A DNA stretch of 64,000 nucleotides from Wujia chipingensis. Lineage in GTDB: Bacteria > Bacillota > Clostridia > Lachnospirales > Lachnospiraceae. Made by a program: the position numbers and the translations under genes. Positions 18,432-28,378 of the stretch are shown one piece after another (the stretch's first letter is position 1; each line of letters starts with the position of its first letter). Below the pieces are notes generated by a model. It saw only the letters and a list, made by a program, of their open reading frames with translations, had not been told where the DNA came from and ran no database searches. The DNA lies in NCBI RefSeq assembly GCF_014337155.1, contig NZ_CP060632.1, positions 2,673,001 through 2,737,000 of the forward strand, written 5' to 3'.

Positions 18432-18731
18432 TTACACTTCGTAATCCATGCACATACGCACATCTGTATATGGACGCACATACGTATTTGCAACTTCTAC
18501 ATGCGCCGGATGCTTCTGGTATCCCTTCAGCATTTCCTCATTCTCCAATGTCGTATCCAACATTACCTCCGCATTCGAAGACGCAAGTGGATTCGTTCTT
18601 ACATGCACCTCAAGAAGTCCAGGCACCTTACCTGCCAAGCCTTCCAGATGCTCCTTCATATTGGCAAGAATCTCTGCCTTCTTGTCCGCATCTGTCTCCT
18701 TCAATGTCCACAAAATAATATGTTTAACCAT
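18432..18731 (-). CDS. Dabb (stress-responsive A/B barrel) family protein
   Basis: About 99 residues, typical of single-domain Dabb proteins. The first strand MVKHIILWTLKE and the helix ANMKEHLEGLAGKVPGLLEV, followed by the short strand and helix pattern, match the dimeric alpha/beta barrel fold. These proteins are small, cytoplasmic and of unclear biochemical role. The start at 18731 has AAGGAGG six bases upstream. It follows the XRE regulator gene by 60 bases on the same strand and may be cotranscribed with it. Confidence 0.88.
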   Translation of the reverse strand: MVKHIILWTLKETDADKKAEILANMKEHLEGLAGKVPGLLEVHVRTNPLASSNAEVMLDTTLENEEMLKGYQKHPAHVEVANTYVRPYTDVRMCMDYEV

Positions 18732-18791
18732 AATTGCCTCCTTGATCGTATCTCTTATCTGTATAAGAAATAGCACAGGATGTCCCGGCTG

Positions 18792-19145
18792 TCAACCAAT
18801 TTTATCATTCTGCTCGTATGCCTTGCGCATCTCCCGGATTCCCTCGATCATTTTCACAAGATAATTCATTTCCTCTATGGAGAAATCACGTGTCATCGTC
18901 TCAATCCGCATCTGACTGCTGGCGACATCATCTTCCTCCAGAATATAATCTGCATTTACATGCAGATATTTACACATATTCCGAAATATCTCACACGAGA
19001 AACCTTTTCTTCCGCTCTCAATCTCATACAGGAATTTGGATGAAATGTTGATCTGCTCCGCCATATGCTCTCTGGTTATCTTCTGCCGTTCCCGTTCACT
19101 CTGAAATTTTGCTCCTATGCGCTCATAAAAAGCACGATCCTGCAT
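18792..19145 (-). CDS. XRE-family helix-turn-helix regulator
   Basis: 117 residues. The N-terminal Cro/C1-type HTH (residues 8-68) is clear: RIGAKFQSERERQKITREHM, then AEQINISSKFLYEIESGRKG as recognition region. The C-terminal 45 residues form an amphipathic helix that probably dimerises. No ligand-binding domain is present. It is adjacent to the Dabb gene, which it could regulate, but no operator was identified. Confidence 0.9.
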   Translation of the reverse strand: MQDRAFYERIGAKFQSERERQKITREHMAEQINISSKFLYEIESGRKGFSCEIFRNMCKYLHVNADYILEEDDVASSQMRIETMTRDFSIEEMNYLVKMIEGIREMRKAYEQNDKIG

Positions 19146-19193
19146 GTTTTTACACCTCGTTTTCCACTGTGTCTATATATATTGGCAAACTAC

Positions 19194-19304
19194 TCAGGAC
19201 TTCTTTCCCCGCTTTCGTTCCTGAAGCATCATATATATCAAAATACCTAAAATCATAACGACAAGCGTCAGGCATCCCCATGCAAGATATAGTTTTAACG
19301 ACAT
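19194..19304 (-). CDS. Possible 36-residue single-pass membrane protein
   Basis: A short frame reads MSLKLYLAWGCLTLVV and continues through one hydrophobic helix (about residues 5-27) to a basic tail QERKRGKKS. The positive-inside rule predicts a cytoplasmic C-terminus. The binding site (AGTGGTG) is weak. Composition is strongly protein-like for a tiny membrane peptide, but no homologue is known to me. It lies between the XRE gene and the amylase terminator, on the same strand as both. Confidence 0.4.
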   Translation of the reverse strand: MSLKLYLAWGCLTLVVMILGILIYMMLQERKRGKKS

Positions 19305-19414
19305 TAGCACCACTTTATGCATACCCTCGCTTTTCGCAACAATCTGTTTTTATTCTCACATATTGGGTTTTTGCATAAAACTAGCTAAAGTTCCTTTTGA
19401 TGCAACTATGGGTA

Positions 19415-19447
19415 TAAAAAATCCCTGTTCCGTTTCCGAAACAGGGA
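19415..19447 (-). terminator. Terminator of the GH13 amylase gene
   Basis: On the minus strand TCCCTGTT...AACAGGGA (19422-19447) is followed by TTTTTT (19415-19421), 25 bases after the stop codon. Confidence 0.9.
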
Positions 19448-19471
19448 CTCAAATTATATATCATTTTTAAT

Positions 19472-21577
19472 TTATACAGAAGGCTCTGTATATTTCAGTA
19501 CAACCGCTGAAATCGGTCCAACCGTAATTTTTAACTTGTTATTTGCAACGACATATTCTGTCTCATCCATCTGATAGCCACTCTCCGTCGTCGTGATACA
19601 GGCTTTCATCACCGCACCATCCTGTACACCAAGTCTGCGCACATGCAGGTTCAGCTCATGTGGTTCGTAATCGTTGTTCAAAATCACAACCACTGCCTCG
19701 CCCGGCAGGAACCGTCCATAGCTGACTACCTTATATTCACCATGCAGGAACATCACAGATCCCTTCATCAGCGCCGCACTGTCTTTGTGTACCTTAATGA
19801 TATCACGGTGGAACTGAATCAGCTCCTGATCCTCTCTGCCCCACGGATATCCACGCCGGTTATCCGGATCGGTCCAGCCGCAAAGTCCGGCTTCATCACC
19901 ATAATAGATTGTCGGTGCGCCCGGCCACGTCATCTGGAATACAACTGCCTCACGGAATACACCCTTGTTGATGTTCTCACCGGCGGCCTCCGGTCCCATC
20001 GTATGGATTCGTCCAACACGGCGATTTGTACGTGTCAGGAATCGTGAATGATCATGATTGGACAGCTCATTCATCGCGATTTCCAGAGAGTTCTGATTAA
20101 ACCGCGACATATGGTGGCGCAACGCACCAGTAAATGCATCTGGATTTCCAAGCAGGTCACCGCGGAACTCATCACTGTGCTTCTCCACACCGGTCAAAAA
20201 CCATGTAATCGGCTCCATAAATGCATCGTAGTTCATAACGGTATCCCACTGATCGCCCAAAAGCCATGCCTTTGGATCACCATAATGCTCCGCAAGGATC
20301 AGTGCATCTGGATTTGCTTCCTTCACTCTTGTCCGGAAATCACGCCAGAAACGATGGTTAAACTCTTCAGTATAACCAAGGTCGGCAGCCACGTCCAGAC
20401 GCCAGCCATCCACGTTGTACGGCGGAGAAACCCATTTTTCACCGATACGCATAATATATTCATATAATTTCTCAGATTCTTCGTAATTTAATTTCGGAAG
20501 GGTATCATGTCCCCACCAGCCATTGTATGTGCCGTTGTATGGCCACTGCCAAGGGTCCTGGAACTTGAAGAAACTTCTGTACGGGCTCTGATAATCCACA
20601 TAAGCGCCCTTCTCATAGCCCTCCTGATTCTCGTAAATACATTCTCGATCCAGCCACTTGTTAAAAGAACCACAATGGTTAAATACACCGTCCAAGATTA
20701 CACGCATGCCGCGCTTATGAATCTCCTCCACAAGCTGTGCGAACAACTCGTTGCTGGCCTCCAGATTCGCCTTATCTGTCACACGCATAATATACTTGCT
20801 GGCTTCCTTATTGACCTTGCAGCCCTCCGGCAGACATTCTCCGCCATCCTTGACGATCTTTCCAAAATGAGGATCTACATAATCGTAATCCTGAATATCA
20901 TATTTATGATTGGATGGAGAAACAAAAATCGGATTCAGATAAATGACATCCACGCCAAGTCCCTGCAGATAATCAAGCTTATCCATAACACCCTGCAGAT
21001 CACCACCATAGAAGCTGCGGACATCCATATTGTCCGGATACTTAAACCAGTCCTTGACCTTGCGCGTGCCTTCCCCGACATAGCAGTACTCGTTGTCCTC
21101 GACATCATTGGACGGATCTCCATTGTAGAAACGATCCACGAAAATCTGATAGAACACAGCACCTCTCGCCCATTTCGGAACCGAGAATCCCGGCGCAATC
21201 TGGAAATTATAATCTGGATTCAAATCCTTCTGTGTGCCAAGCTTGTTATAATAGCAGATAACATTCCCGGCAAGCGCCATATAATAATAGTCTATGTCAT
21301 CCGTTACCTCGGAAATGGTATATGCATAATAATCAAATAACTCGTCACTGCTTTCCACCTGCATGTTACAACGCTCCCCATTGTAAACCAGATAGACAGC
21401 ATCTACATTGTTTCTTCCTGTACGGAACCGCAATGTCACCGAATCTCCAATCTTTAACTCTGCCGGATGCCGGTAGCTATCCGTTCCGTCCGCAAACAAT
21501 GCACCGAAATTCAATGCAGTCTTTGTATTATATACATACTGTAATACTTTGAGAGCCTGTCTCTGATTCTCCACCAT
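19472..21577 (-). CDS. Glycoside hydrolase family 13 alpha-amylase / neopullulanase-like enzyme
   Basis: About 701 residues, without a signal peptide, so probably cytoplasmic. Residues 1-125 look like the N-terminal beta-sandwich (CBM34-like) of neopullulanase or maltogenic amylase. The catalytic barrel follows with YQIFVDRFYNGD, region II DGWRLDVAAD (nucleophile Asp), region III LILAEHYGD (acid Glu) and region IV NELSNHDHSR (Asp). It likely degrades malto-oligosaccharides or pullulan-derived oligosaccharides. GGGAGG precedes TTG-ATG codons; the ATG at 21577 is favoured. Exact specificity cannot be given. Confidence 0.92.
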   Translation of the reverse strand: MVENQRQALKVLQYVYNTKTALNFGALFADGTDSYRHPAELKIGDSVTLRFRTGRNNVDAVYLVYNGERCNMQVESSDELFDYYAYTISEVTDDIDYYYMALAGNVICYYNKLGTQKDLNPDYNFQIAPGFSVPKWARGAVFYQIFVDRFYNGDPSNDVEDNEYCYVGEGTRKVKDWFKYPDNMDVRSFYGGDLQGVMDKLDYLQGLGVDVIYLNPIFVSPSNHKYDIQDYDYVDPHFGKIVKDGGECLPEGCKVNKEASKYIMRVTDKANLEASNELFAQLVEEIHKRGMRVILDGVFNHCGSFNKWLDRECIYENQEGYEKGAYVDYQSPYRSFFKFQDPWQWPYNGTYNGWWGHDTLPKLNYEESEKLYEYIMRIGEKWVSPPYNVDGWRLDVAADLGYTEEFNHRFWRDFRTRVKEANPDALILAEHYGDPKAWLLGDQWDTVMNYDAFMEPITWFLTGVEKHSDEFRGDLLGNPDAFTGALRHHMSRFNQNSLEIAMNELSNHDHSRFLTRTNRRVGRIHTMGPEAAGENINKGVFREAVVFQMTWPGAPTIYYGDEAGLCGWTDPDNRRGYPWGREDQELIQFHRDIIKVHKDSAALMKGSVMFLHGEYKVVSYGRFLPGEAVVVILNNDYEPHELNLHVRRLGVQDGAVMKACITTTESGYQMDETEYVVANNKLKITVGPISAVVLKYTEPSV

Positions 21578-21580
21578 CAA

Positions 21581-21935
21581 GAGTATCCTCCCTAATTCTT
21601 TTTTGACGACTATCTATTATTTTAATACAGGACAGGAATTTACACAATAAAAAATTAAAAATAGAAAGGGAAAAGGACAGCCAACGATCGGCTGTCCTTT
21701 TCGGAGAAGGTATTTTGTTACTTTGGGGTGTAGCAAAAAACTATATAATGTATTGGGGGGGTTACAAGTATTATTATACATATAAACCCTAAAAAGTCTG
21801 CCCAAACATTTAATTTTTTTCAGATTTTTTTTGTGCATATTCTCTTGAATCATGTCGCAAAAATTCGTTTTTTGTCGTATTTTTGTGCATCTTGCACAAT
21901 TCCATAGTTTCTATCACTACATTTTTCACAATCGA
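21581..21935. other. Intergenic region between ftsH and the amylase gene
   Basis: It contains the ftsH terminator hairpin (21671-21701), AT-rich sequence and a G-run (GGGGGGG near 21765). A short frame at 21617-21853 on the minus strand covers the hairpin and has no coding character. I see no further gene. Confidence 0.5.
21671..21701 (-). terminator. Probable terminator of the ftsH transcript
   Basis: Perfect 12-base arms AAAAGGACAGCC and GGCTGTCCTTTT around a 7-base loop, followed on the minus strand by a pyrimidine-rich tail. It lies about 230 bases after ftsH, so the 3' UTR would be long. Confidence 0.6.
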
Positions 21936-23831
21936 TTACAGATTCAATCCGGTTGTATCCAGTCCATCCGGATAAGTTTCTGTTGGACTTACTTCAAAAA
22001 GTGCTTCAAATTCTGCACGGTTGATACGTTCTTTCTCCAGCAAAGCAGCTGCACAACGATGCAATACGTCAATATGACTCTCGATGATAAGCTTTGCTTC
22101 CTGATAACACTCATCCATAATTCGGCGCACTTCCTTATCGATCATCGCGGCGACCTTCTCGCTGTAATTTCTCGCATGTCCGAGATCTCTGCCAAGGAAT
22201 ACCTCTTCCTCGCTGTTTACCTCGTAGTTAATCAGCCCAACCTTCTCAGACATACCATACTTGACAACCATCGCCTGTGCGGTCTGGGTTGCCTGCTTGA
22301 TGTCTGCAGAAGCACCGGTTGTGATATCGCCGAAGATCAGTTCCTCTGCGATTCGTCCACCAAAGCTGACCATGATATCCTGCAGCATATGCTTCTTCGT
22401 CATAAACACATTATCATTCTCCGGCAATGGCATCGTATATCCGCCAGCACCACGTCCATTTGGAATAATGGATACAAGATGCACCGGTCCAACCTCGCTC
22501 AGTAAATGGAACAAGATCGCATGTCCACTCTCGTGGTAAGCGGTAATCTTCCGCTCCTTCTCCGGTACAAGACGGCTCTTCTTTTCACCGCCAATTCCAA
22601 TCTTGACAAAACACTTGTCAACATCTTCCTTCTTGATAAACTGCCGATTCTGTTTAGCTGCACAGATAGCTGCCTCATTCATCAGGTTCTCCAGATCCGC
22701 ACCAGCAAAGCCTGCAGTTGTTCTTGCGATCTCATGCAGATCGACATCATCAGACAACGGCTTGTTTCTGACATGGACACGAAGGATCTCCTCACGTCCC
22801 TTAACATCTGGTCTGCCGACCATAACCTTACGGTCAAAACGTCCCGGTCTCAAAATCGCTGGATCAAGAATATCCACACGGTTTGTCGCCGCAAGCACAA
22901 TGATACCTTCGTTCGTACCGAAACCATCCATCTCAACAAGCATCTGGTTCAATGTCTGCTCACGCTCATCATGACCGCCACCAAGACCAGAGCCTCGCTT
23001 TCTGGCAACCGCATCAATCTCATCGATAAACACGATACATGGTGCATTCTTCTTTGCATCCTCAAACAGATCACGCACACGGCTCGCACCAACACCGACG
23101 AACATCTCGACGAAATCCGAACCGGAAATCGAGAAGAACGGAACACCAGCTTCTCCGGCAACTGCCTTTGCAAGCAGTGTCTTACCTGTTCCCGGAGGTC
23201 CCTCTAACAGAACGCCCTTCGGAATACGTGCACCCAGCGTGTTATATTTCTTTGGATTCCGCAGGAAATCTACGATCTCCGCCATATCCTCTTTTTCTTC
23301 TTCCAGACCAGCGACATCCTTGAATGTATACTTCTGATCGTTCTCGTTTGACATATGTGCCCGGCTCTTGCCAAAGTTCATCATCTTGCCGCCACCGGCA
23401 CCACCACCGCCACCGGCACCAGACATATTTGCCATGAATATCATAACAACGACCAGCAATACTACAATAAGCACGACTGTCGGCAACCATGTCCAGACGT
23501 TGCTCTGACCACTGACATCATGCAGCTCCAGGCGGATATTTCCGTTTCCTTTGCTCATGATAATCTGCTGTACCTTATTGACATCCGACACATAAAATTC
23601 TTTTTCTTCGTTTGTCTGACGATACGTGATGTATACCGTTCCTGTCGGTATCTCCTTATTCTGATAGATCTCAACGGAGCCTATCAAATCCTCGGATACT
23701 TCTGCCTGAAAATCGACGATCGTATAACCGGAATCTGTCTTTGAGTTTTTGTTCATGTACCAAATAATGCCACAGAACATCGCAAAGAACAGAATCAGGT
23801 AGATTCCGAGTCCTTTTTTTAATCCCTTCAT
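21936..23831 (-). CDS. ftsH: ATP-dependent zinc metalloprotease FtsH
   Basis: 631 residues, normal length. Two transmembrane helices (about 8-25 and 110-133) flank a short extracytoplasmic domain. The AAA module has Walker A GPPGTGKT, Walker [10 protein letters not shown] and the second region of homology around [18 protein letters not shown]. The zinc motif HESGH is in the protease domain. A Gly-rich linker ([12 protein letters not shown]) follows the second helix. FtsH is the membrane-bound quality-control protease. It follows hpt by 30 bases and tilS, the gene order seen in Bacillus. Confidence 0.98.
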   Translation of the reverse strand: MKGLKKGLGIYLILFFAMFCGIIWYMNKNSKTDSGYTIVDFQAEVSEDLIGSVEIYQNKEIPTGTVYITYRQTNEEKEFYVSDVNKVQQIIMSKGNGNIRLELHDVSGQSNVWTWLPTVVLIVVLLVVVMIFMANMSGAGGGGGAGGGKMMNFGKSRAHMSNENDQKYTFKDVAGLEEEKEDMAEIVDFLRNPKKYNTLGARIPKGVLLEGPPGTGKTLLAKAVAGEAGVPFFSISGSDFVEMFVGVGASRVRDLFEDAKKNAPCIVFIDEIDAVARKRGSGLGGGHDEREQTLNQMLVEMDGFGTNEGIIVLAATNRVDILDPAILRPGRFDRKVMVGRPDVKGREEILRVHVRNKPLSDDVDLHEIARTTAGFAGADLENLMNEAAICAAKQNRQFIKKEDVDKCFVKIGIGGEKKSRLVPEKERKITAYHESGHAILFHLLSEVGPVHLVSIIPNGRGAGGYTMPLPENDNVFMTKKHMLQDIMVSFGGRIAEELIFGDITTGASADIKQATQTAQAMVVKYGMSEKVGLINYEVNSEEEVFLGRDLGHARNYSEKVAAMIDKEVRRIMDECYQEAKLIIESHIDVLHRCAAALLEKERINRAEFEALFEVSPTETYPDGLDTTGLNL

Positions 23832-23861
23832 GCTATGCTCCCTTCTGGATAAATTTATGTA

Positions 23862-24383
23862 TTACTCAGAAATCACACCAATATATGGAAGATTTCTGTA
23901 TTTCTGTGCACAATCAAGACCATATCCTACAACGAAGCGGTCTGGAATCACAAATCCGGTGATGTCCGGCTCCAACTCTACAACACGGCGATCCGGCTTA
24001 TCCAGTAATGTGACTACCTTAAAGCTTGCCGGTTTGCGCTCCTTCAATATATTGATGAGATAAGAAAGTGTACGACCGGAATCCATAATATCCTCAATCA
24101 GTACCACGTCTCTTCCCTCGATACTCTCATCGAGATCCTTGATCATCTTTACAACACCGGAAGACTTGGTATCATTTCCATAGCTGGAAACAGACATGAA
24201 ATCCATCGTCACTGGTACAGTCAGACGCTTTGCAAGCTCACACATGAAGAACACGCTTCCCTTTAAAACACCGATAATATGAATCGTCTTTCCCTCATAT
24301 TCCTTGCTTAACTGCTGTGCGATTTCTGCAATTCTTGCCTCCACAGTTGCCTCATCAATCATAACATCAATCTTTTGTTCCAT
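23862..24383 (-). CDS. hpt: Hypoxanthine phosphoribosyltransferase
   Basis: About 173 residues, normal length. The PRPP-binding loop VVLIEDIMDSGRTL and the substrate region (KPDRRVVELEPDITGFVIPD and VVGYGLDCAQKYRNLP) are clear. It converts hypoxanthine or guanine plus PRPP to IMP or GMP in purine salvage. The ATG at 24383 has AAAGGAG upstream and overlaps the end of tilS by 17 bases, as is typical of the tilS-hprT-ftsH arrangement. Confidence 0.97.
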   Translation of the reverse strand: MEQKIDVMIDEATVEARIAEIAQQLSKEYEGKTIHIIGVLKGSVFFMCELAKRLTVPVTMDFMSVSSYGNDTKSSGVVKMIKDLDESIEGRDVVLIEDIMDSGRTLSYLINILKERKPASFKVVTLLDKPDRRVVELEPDITGFVIPDRFVVGYGLDCAQKYRNLPYIGVISE

Positions 24384-25785
24384 TCTGATCTCCTTTGCTT
24401 CCATACTGTATTTTCATAATTTTGTTTGTCTGCTCATCCACATGATACGCTGGCGAAAACCGCAGTCCAACTACCCATACGATTTCCTGTCCGCATGCAA
24501 GCACCGGCCATCCTGCCCGTTTGGTCCGGTCGATCTTCGCATCGATAAATACACGCGACAGTTTCTTCGTATTTCCAGCCGTATCAATCACGATATAATC
24601 TCCGTCTTCCGGTGTCCGGACACACAGAGTACCTTTTATTTTAGCATAGTCAATGAATTTCGTATAGTTTTTTTTCGGAATTGGCTCCGTAAAAGTAAAA
24701 TCCTCGATAGATACCGAAAGTGTTCCCTGATCCGGGATTTCATAATCACCGGTCTGTGCAATCGCAAACCGGTAATCCGTCATTGCCTGCACCTTATCCG
24801 ACAGGATCAGCTCCCCATAATTTCTTCTCGCATGGATACCATATGGAAGCTGTACACTGCTTCCAGAATCCTGATAGATCAGTGCCACAACCGCCTGTAT
24901 ATGCCGCCGCGTAATATCCTTCTTGCGCTGTGCAACCTGTCCGATTGCTTCCCATACAATATGCTCCTGCAGCACCGGTCCTACTTTATACAGTTCTGCA
25001 ATCGAAAGTGTCACCGTTCTGCCAAAGGCATCCTCATCCTCTGTTGTATCGCATTGTTCCATCGCCTGCGTATGAATATAGTCATAGCTTTGTGCCGCAT
25101 CCTGCGCCAGCTGGCAGATATGCTCCACTGCCCGTTCATTTAATTCCCTCATCACTGGCAATATACTGTGACGGATCTTATTCCGTGCATACGCAAGCTC
25201 AGCATTTGTCGAATCCTGACAAAAATCCTGTCCGCATTCTTCCAGATACGCTTCGATTTCTGCACGCGACACACCGAGCAGCGGGCGGATGATATTCCCC
25301 CTGCTCGCCGCGATCCCGGCAAGCCCGTTCAATCCACTGCCCCGAAGCATATGGAACAGCACCGTCTCCGCGACATCATCCTGGTTGTGCGCGACGGCGA
25401 TCTTATCGAATTTCAGTTGCATGACCAGTTCTTCCATACACTGATAGCGATACTCCCGTCCCGCTTCCTCAACAGTCATATTTAACTGCTTCGCATACGC
25501 CGGAATATCTTTCCGATATTCCTGATACAGGAATCCAAGCTTTGCACACAAGTCTTTGGTAAATGCGGCATCCTGATCTGCCTCCGCGCCCCGGATGCCA
25601 TGATGCACATGCACCACAACGATGCCCTGCGAAGGGATATGCAACACTGGCATAAGCGCCTTTAACACGCGTAGCAGGCACACGGAATCCGCACCACCCG
25701 ACACACCGACTACCAGTCGATTTCCCGGTTCGATCAATCCGTGTGTCTGTATATAATTGTAGACTTTTTGCTCAAAATAATTCAT
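24367..25785 (-). CDS. tilS: tRNA(Ile)-lysidine synthase TilS
   Basis: 472 residues. The PP-loop SGGADS lies near residues 31-36 (VVGVSGGADSVCLLRVL) with HVHHGIRG downstream, and the C-terminal TilS substrate-binding domain ends about residue 460. It modifies the wobble cytidine of tRNA-Ile(CAU) to lysidine, allowing AUA reading; it is essential. It overlaps hpt and lies about 70 bases from spoIIE on the same strand. Confidence 0.96.
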   Translation of the reverse strand: MNYFEQKVYNYIQTHGLIEPGNRLVVGVSGGADSVCLLRVLKALMPVLHIPSQGIVVVHVHHGIRGAEADQDAAFTKDLCAKLGFLYQEYRKDIPAYAKQLNMTVEEAGREYRYQCMEELVMQLKFDKIAVAHNQDDVAETVLFHMLRGSGLNGLAGIAASRGNIIRPLLGVSRAEIEAYLEECGQDFCQDSTNAELAYARNKIRHSILPVMRELNERAVEHICQLAQDAAQSYDYIHTQAMEQCDTTEDEDAFGRTVTLSIAELYKVGPVLQEHIVWEAIGQVAQRKKDITRRHIQAVVALIYQDSGSSVQLPYGIHARRNYGELILSDKVQAMTDYRFAIAQTGDYEIPDQGTLSVSIEDFTFTEPIPKKNYTKFIDYAKIKGTLCVRTPEDGDYIVIDTAGNTKKLSRVFIDAKIDRTKRAGWPVLACGQEIVWVVGLRFSPAYHVDEQTNKIMKIQYGSKGDQNGTKD

Positions 25786-25854
25786 ACATACTCCGTCATT
25801 TGTCAGTTTTTACCATCCTTATATTAGCACAAACGATACCTTTCGTATAGCGAT

Positions 25855-27852
25855 TCACAGATTTTTCATGACCTTGCACACAATAATCGTTGCATCATCC
25901 TTCAATCGTTTTCCACAGACGCTTCGGATATCCTGGATGACCGCCTCCACCACAGTCTCTGGCTCCTCATCCTTTAACGCTTCCAGCAGTGTATGCATAT
26001 AGTCGTCTTTATTTTCAAACAAAATACTGTCCAGCACGCCATCACTCACCATGACAATCAGATCGCCGGCATAATATTTCTTACTGCTGCACTCGCATCC
26101 AGCATCCTCCATCACCCCAACCGGAAGCGATGTCGATTTGATACACTCCATCCAGTTTCCCCGGCACACATAAGTCGTTGCGGCGCCGTATTTTACCAGA
26201 TGTCCAACTCCTGTGTACAGATCCAGCAACAACATATCCAGTGTTGTAAAATGCTCCCCCTTATTCTTCTCTGCCAGATACGCATTCACAAGCCGCACTG
26301 CCATCTCCTGTTCAAATCCGGTCATGACAAGTTCCTCGACCGCAGAGAGCAGCGCTTCACTGTCTTTCGCCGCCTGCACACCGTTTCCCATGCCATCAGC
26401 AATCATCAAAAGCGCCTGTCCATTCTTCAGATTCCCAATATAAAAATTGTCTCCCGATATCACATCTTCCTGACAGGAAAGTCGACGGGCTGCTGTCTGA
26501 ATGCGGAACGCAGGCTTCTGATTTAATATAACAAGGTCATAGCTCCGTCCAACCATCTGGCGGCTGTCCTCCCCGATCTCAAACGGGATTCCCGTCTCCT
26601 TGCTTGCAATCTTGCGCACCGCCTCTGCACCGACCAGTCTGCCACGTCCCACGCGGGCATCCGCATAGAGCTGGTATCTGCCATTCTGCGCCTTTAAGAG
26701 CGTCAGCGATTTCACATGTACGCCCATCCTGCCCAATTCCGACACGATCGCCGTCTCCGCATCCTTACGCATCGCAACAGGGCTGTCCAACTGCTTTGTA
26801 AAATCCTCCAGCATCGTTCCGATCTGTGAAAATCCAATCCGCTGCCCCTCCGTCCCTGCAAACGTATAATCAATCCGTTTCAACGCATCCGAGAAGCTGC
26901 GCACGCGGGAAAGCGTAAGCTTGCCCCATTCTGCCCCGGAAAGTGCCATGGCATCCCCCTGCGTACGCACCTGCACGAACAGGCGTCCCGGTAAAAAAAA
27001 CAGCACAAACACCGCAGTCGCAATCGCCTTGATGCCAGCCTCAGAGAGCATCTGCGGAAACGCAAAATATCCAAGCAGGCAATCACTCGCCGCAAAAATC
27101 AAAACGCTTCCATACCGCCCCATATGCAGGAATTCGGTCAAACCATTTACAAGTACTGCGAGAAATACCCACGCGGCAAGCATCTGCATATCATCTGTCC
27201 GGAGGGCATAGATGGCTCCGGAGATTGCCGCCCAGGAAACGCCAGCCGAAAATCCAAACCGATACGATATATAAAAGATTGTAAACAGGCACACGCTCGC
27301 AAGCACCTCGACGACTCCGCCAAGCTGAACCGGCATCCCGGCAAGTACGGTTGTTGCAAGAATCAGCACCGCAAGCATCGTCTGGGTGTCTGTTAAAAAA
27401 AGGAGCTTATCCCCACTCAGATTCCGATAAGAAAAGCAATACGCTAACATAAAAGAAAAAACGAGCGCACCTTCTGCGCACGCCAGAGGGATTCCGATTG
27501 CCCCTGGCAGCCAGAACGCCGCACCGATCTGGAGAACGATCGTCTCCAGTCCGACAAGGACAGACAACAGAAACGAACGCGGATATAATAGCTGCAACTT
27601 TCTGACGCGTACAAGCACAGCTGCCATCACCCAGATCAGTGGATAGATCATCTGTCCCTGTTTCTCAAAACCACCCTGCTCAAAAAATGCGCCGAGCAAT
27701 CCGAGCAGCAACATCCACGGACTTCTCCCGCAGGCGCTGCCCGCACCAATGATTGCCGTCCCAAATGGTGCTGTGCCAAGCAGACTGCAATGTCCCACAC
27801 AATATGCAATCAGAATATCTGCAATACCAGAAAAAAGCTTCGCCACTTTCAT
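25855..27852 (-). CDS. spoIIE: Stage II sporulation protein E (SpoIIE phosphatase)
   Basis: About 665 residues from the ATG at 27852; a longer frame begins at 27972 but would start against a terminator. The N-terminal 280 residues contain about eight to ten membrane helices, followed by a linker and a C-terminal PP2C phosphatase domain: metal-binding Asp motifs MIADGMGNG and MVSDGVLDS and the segment YGAATTYVCRGN. SpoIIE dephosphorylates SpoIIAA to release sigma-F in the forespore and acts in polar division. It is shorter than B. subtilis SpoIIE (827 residues), as in many Clostridia. A terminator separates it from divIC, so it should have its own promoter. Confidence 0.95.
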   Translation of the reverse strand: MKVAKLFSGIADILIAYCVGHCSLLGTAPFGTAIIGAGSACGRSPWMLLLGLLGAFFEQGGFEKQGQMIYPLIWVMAAVLVRVRKLQLLYPRSFLLSVLVGLETIVLQIGAAFWLPGAIGIPLACAEGALVFSFMLAYCFSYRNLSGDKLLFLTDTQTMLAVLILATTVLAGMPVQLGGVVEVLASVCLFTIFYISYRFGFSAGVSWAAISGAIYALRTDDMQMLAAWVFLAVLVNGLTEFLHMGRYGSVLIFAASDCLLGYFAFPQMLSEAGIKAIATAVFVLFFLPGRLFVQVRTQGDAMALSGAEWGKLTLSRVRSFSDALKRIDYTFAGTEGQRIGFSQIGTMLEDFTKQLDSPVAMRKDAETAIVSELGRMGVHVKSLTLLKAQNGRYQLYADARVGRGRLVGAEAVRKIASKETGIPFEIGEDSRQMVGRSYDLVILNQKPAFRIQTAARRLSCQEDVISGDNFYIGNLKNGQALLMIADGMGNGVQAAKDSEALLSAVEELVMTGFEQEMAVRLVNAYLAEKNKGEHFTTLDMLLLDLYTGVGHLVKYGAATTYVCRGNWMECIKSTSLPVGVMEDAGCECSSKKYYAGDLIVMVSDGVLDSILFENKDDYMHTLLEALKDEEPETVVEAVIQDIRSVCGKRLKDDATIIVCKVMKNL

Positions 27853-27978
27853 TTTCTCAATCCCCTCTACCCGATGGTTTCCGTCTGTTTCAAATTTGCC
27901 ATACAAGTTTATACAATTCTTCCGACTGTGTATGTCTAACAGTGACAGCTGGGAGATAAAATTTATAGACATTTTTAC

Positions 27979-28013
27979 GCAAAAAAGCTTCCGGCAATCT
28001 ACCGGAAGCTTTC
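27979..28013 (-). terminator. Terminator after divIC
   Basis: On the minus strand AAAGCTTCCGGT...CCGGAAGCTTTTTTG forms a strong hairpin with a T tract. It closes the rqcP-yabP-yabQ-divIC transcript. Confidence 0.85.
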
Positions 28014-28035
28014 TGTCTTCTTATCTCTGATTCAT

Positions 28036-28353
28036 TTATTCTGCCGGACGGATAACCAGCTCATCTGGTTTCACTAACCCGAGCTTGTCCTTTGCCACGT
28101 CCTCTATATATTCATTCGTCTGCATATATTTCTCCTGTGCATCGAGGTTCGCCTGCTCCTGCTTTGCCTCTTCGACCTTCAACTCCATCGTTTTCTCGGT
28201 CTCTGCCAGCTGCTTACTCTTCGTGTGCAGACTTGTCGCACGCACAATCGAAGTCACACATATAAATATAACCGCCGCAACAACCAGAAATGTGATCACC
28301 GGCGACTGACGATATCGAACTGATTTTTTTGTACTGCTTTTTGCCATTTCCAT
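28036..28353 (-). CDS. divIC: DivIC/FtsL-like septum formation initiator
   Basis: About 105 residues. One transmembrane helix (residues 20-40, ITFLVVAAVIFICVTSIV) is followed by a coiled coil (about 45-80) and the short conserved tail EDVAKDKLGLVKPDELVI, the DivIC signature. It is a bitopic division protein that works with FtsL and DivIB at the septum. In B. subtilis divIC lies after yabQ as here. Starts at 28359 (GTG), 28353 or 28347 are possible; the binding site is weak. Confidence 0.9.
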   Translation of the reverse strand: MEMAKSSTKKSVRYRQSPVITFLVVAAVIFICVTSIVRATSLHTKSKQLAETEKTMELKVEEAKQEQANLDAQEKYMQTNEYIEDVAKDKLGLVKPDELVIRPAE

Positions 28354-28378
28354 ACCCACTTTTCATACCTAAAGATAT

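Noticed and set aside
20507..21340. Long antisense frames such as 277 codons opposite the amylase gene, and similar frames opposite uvrA, tilS, ftsH and SulP
   Set aside because: They mirror GC-biased codons of the real genes, have no binding sites, and their proteins show no family resemblance.
21617..21853. 78-codon minus-strand frame in the ftsH-amylase gap
   Set aside because: It covers a terminator-like hairpin, has low-complexity content and no binding site.
21883..21899. TTGTGCA-TCT-TGCACAA hairpin downstream of ftsH
   Set aside because: Seven-base arms without a T tract on either strand; too small to call a terminator or operator.
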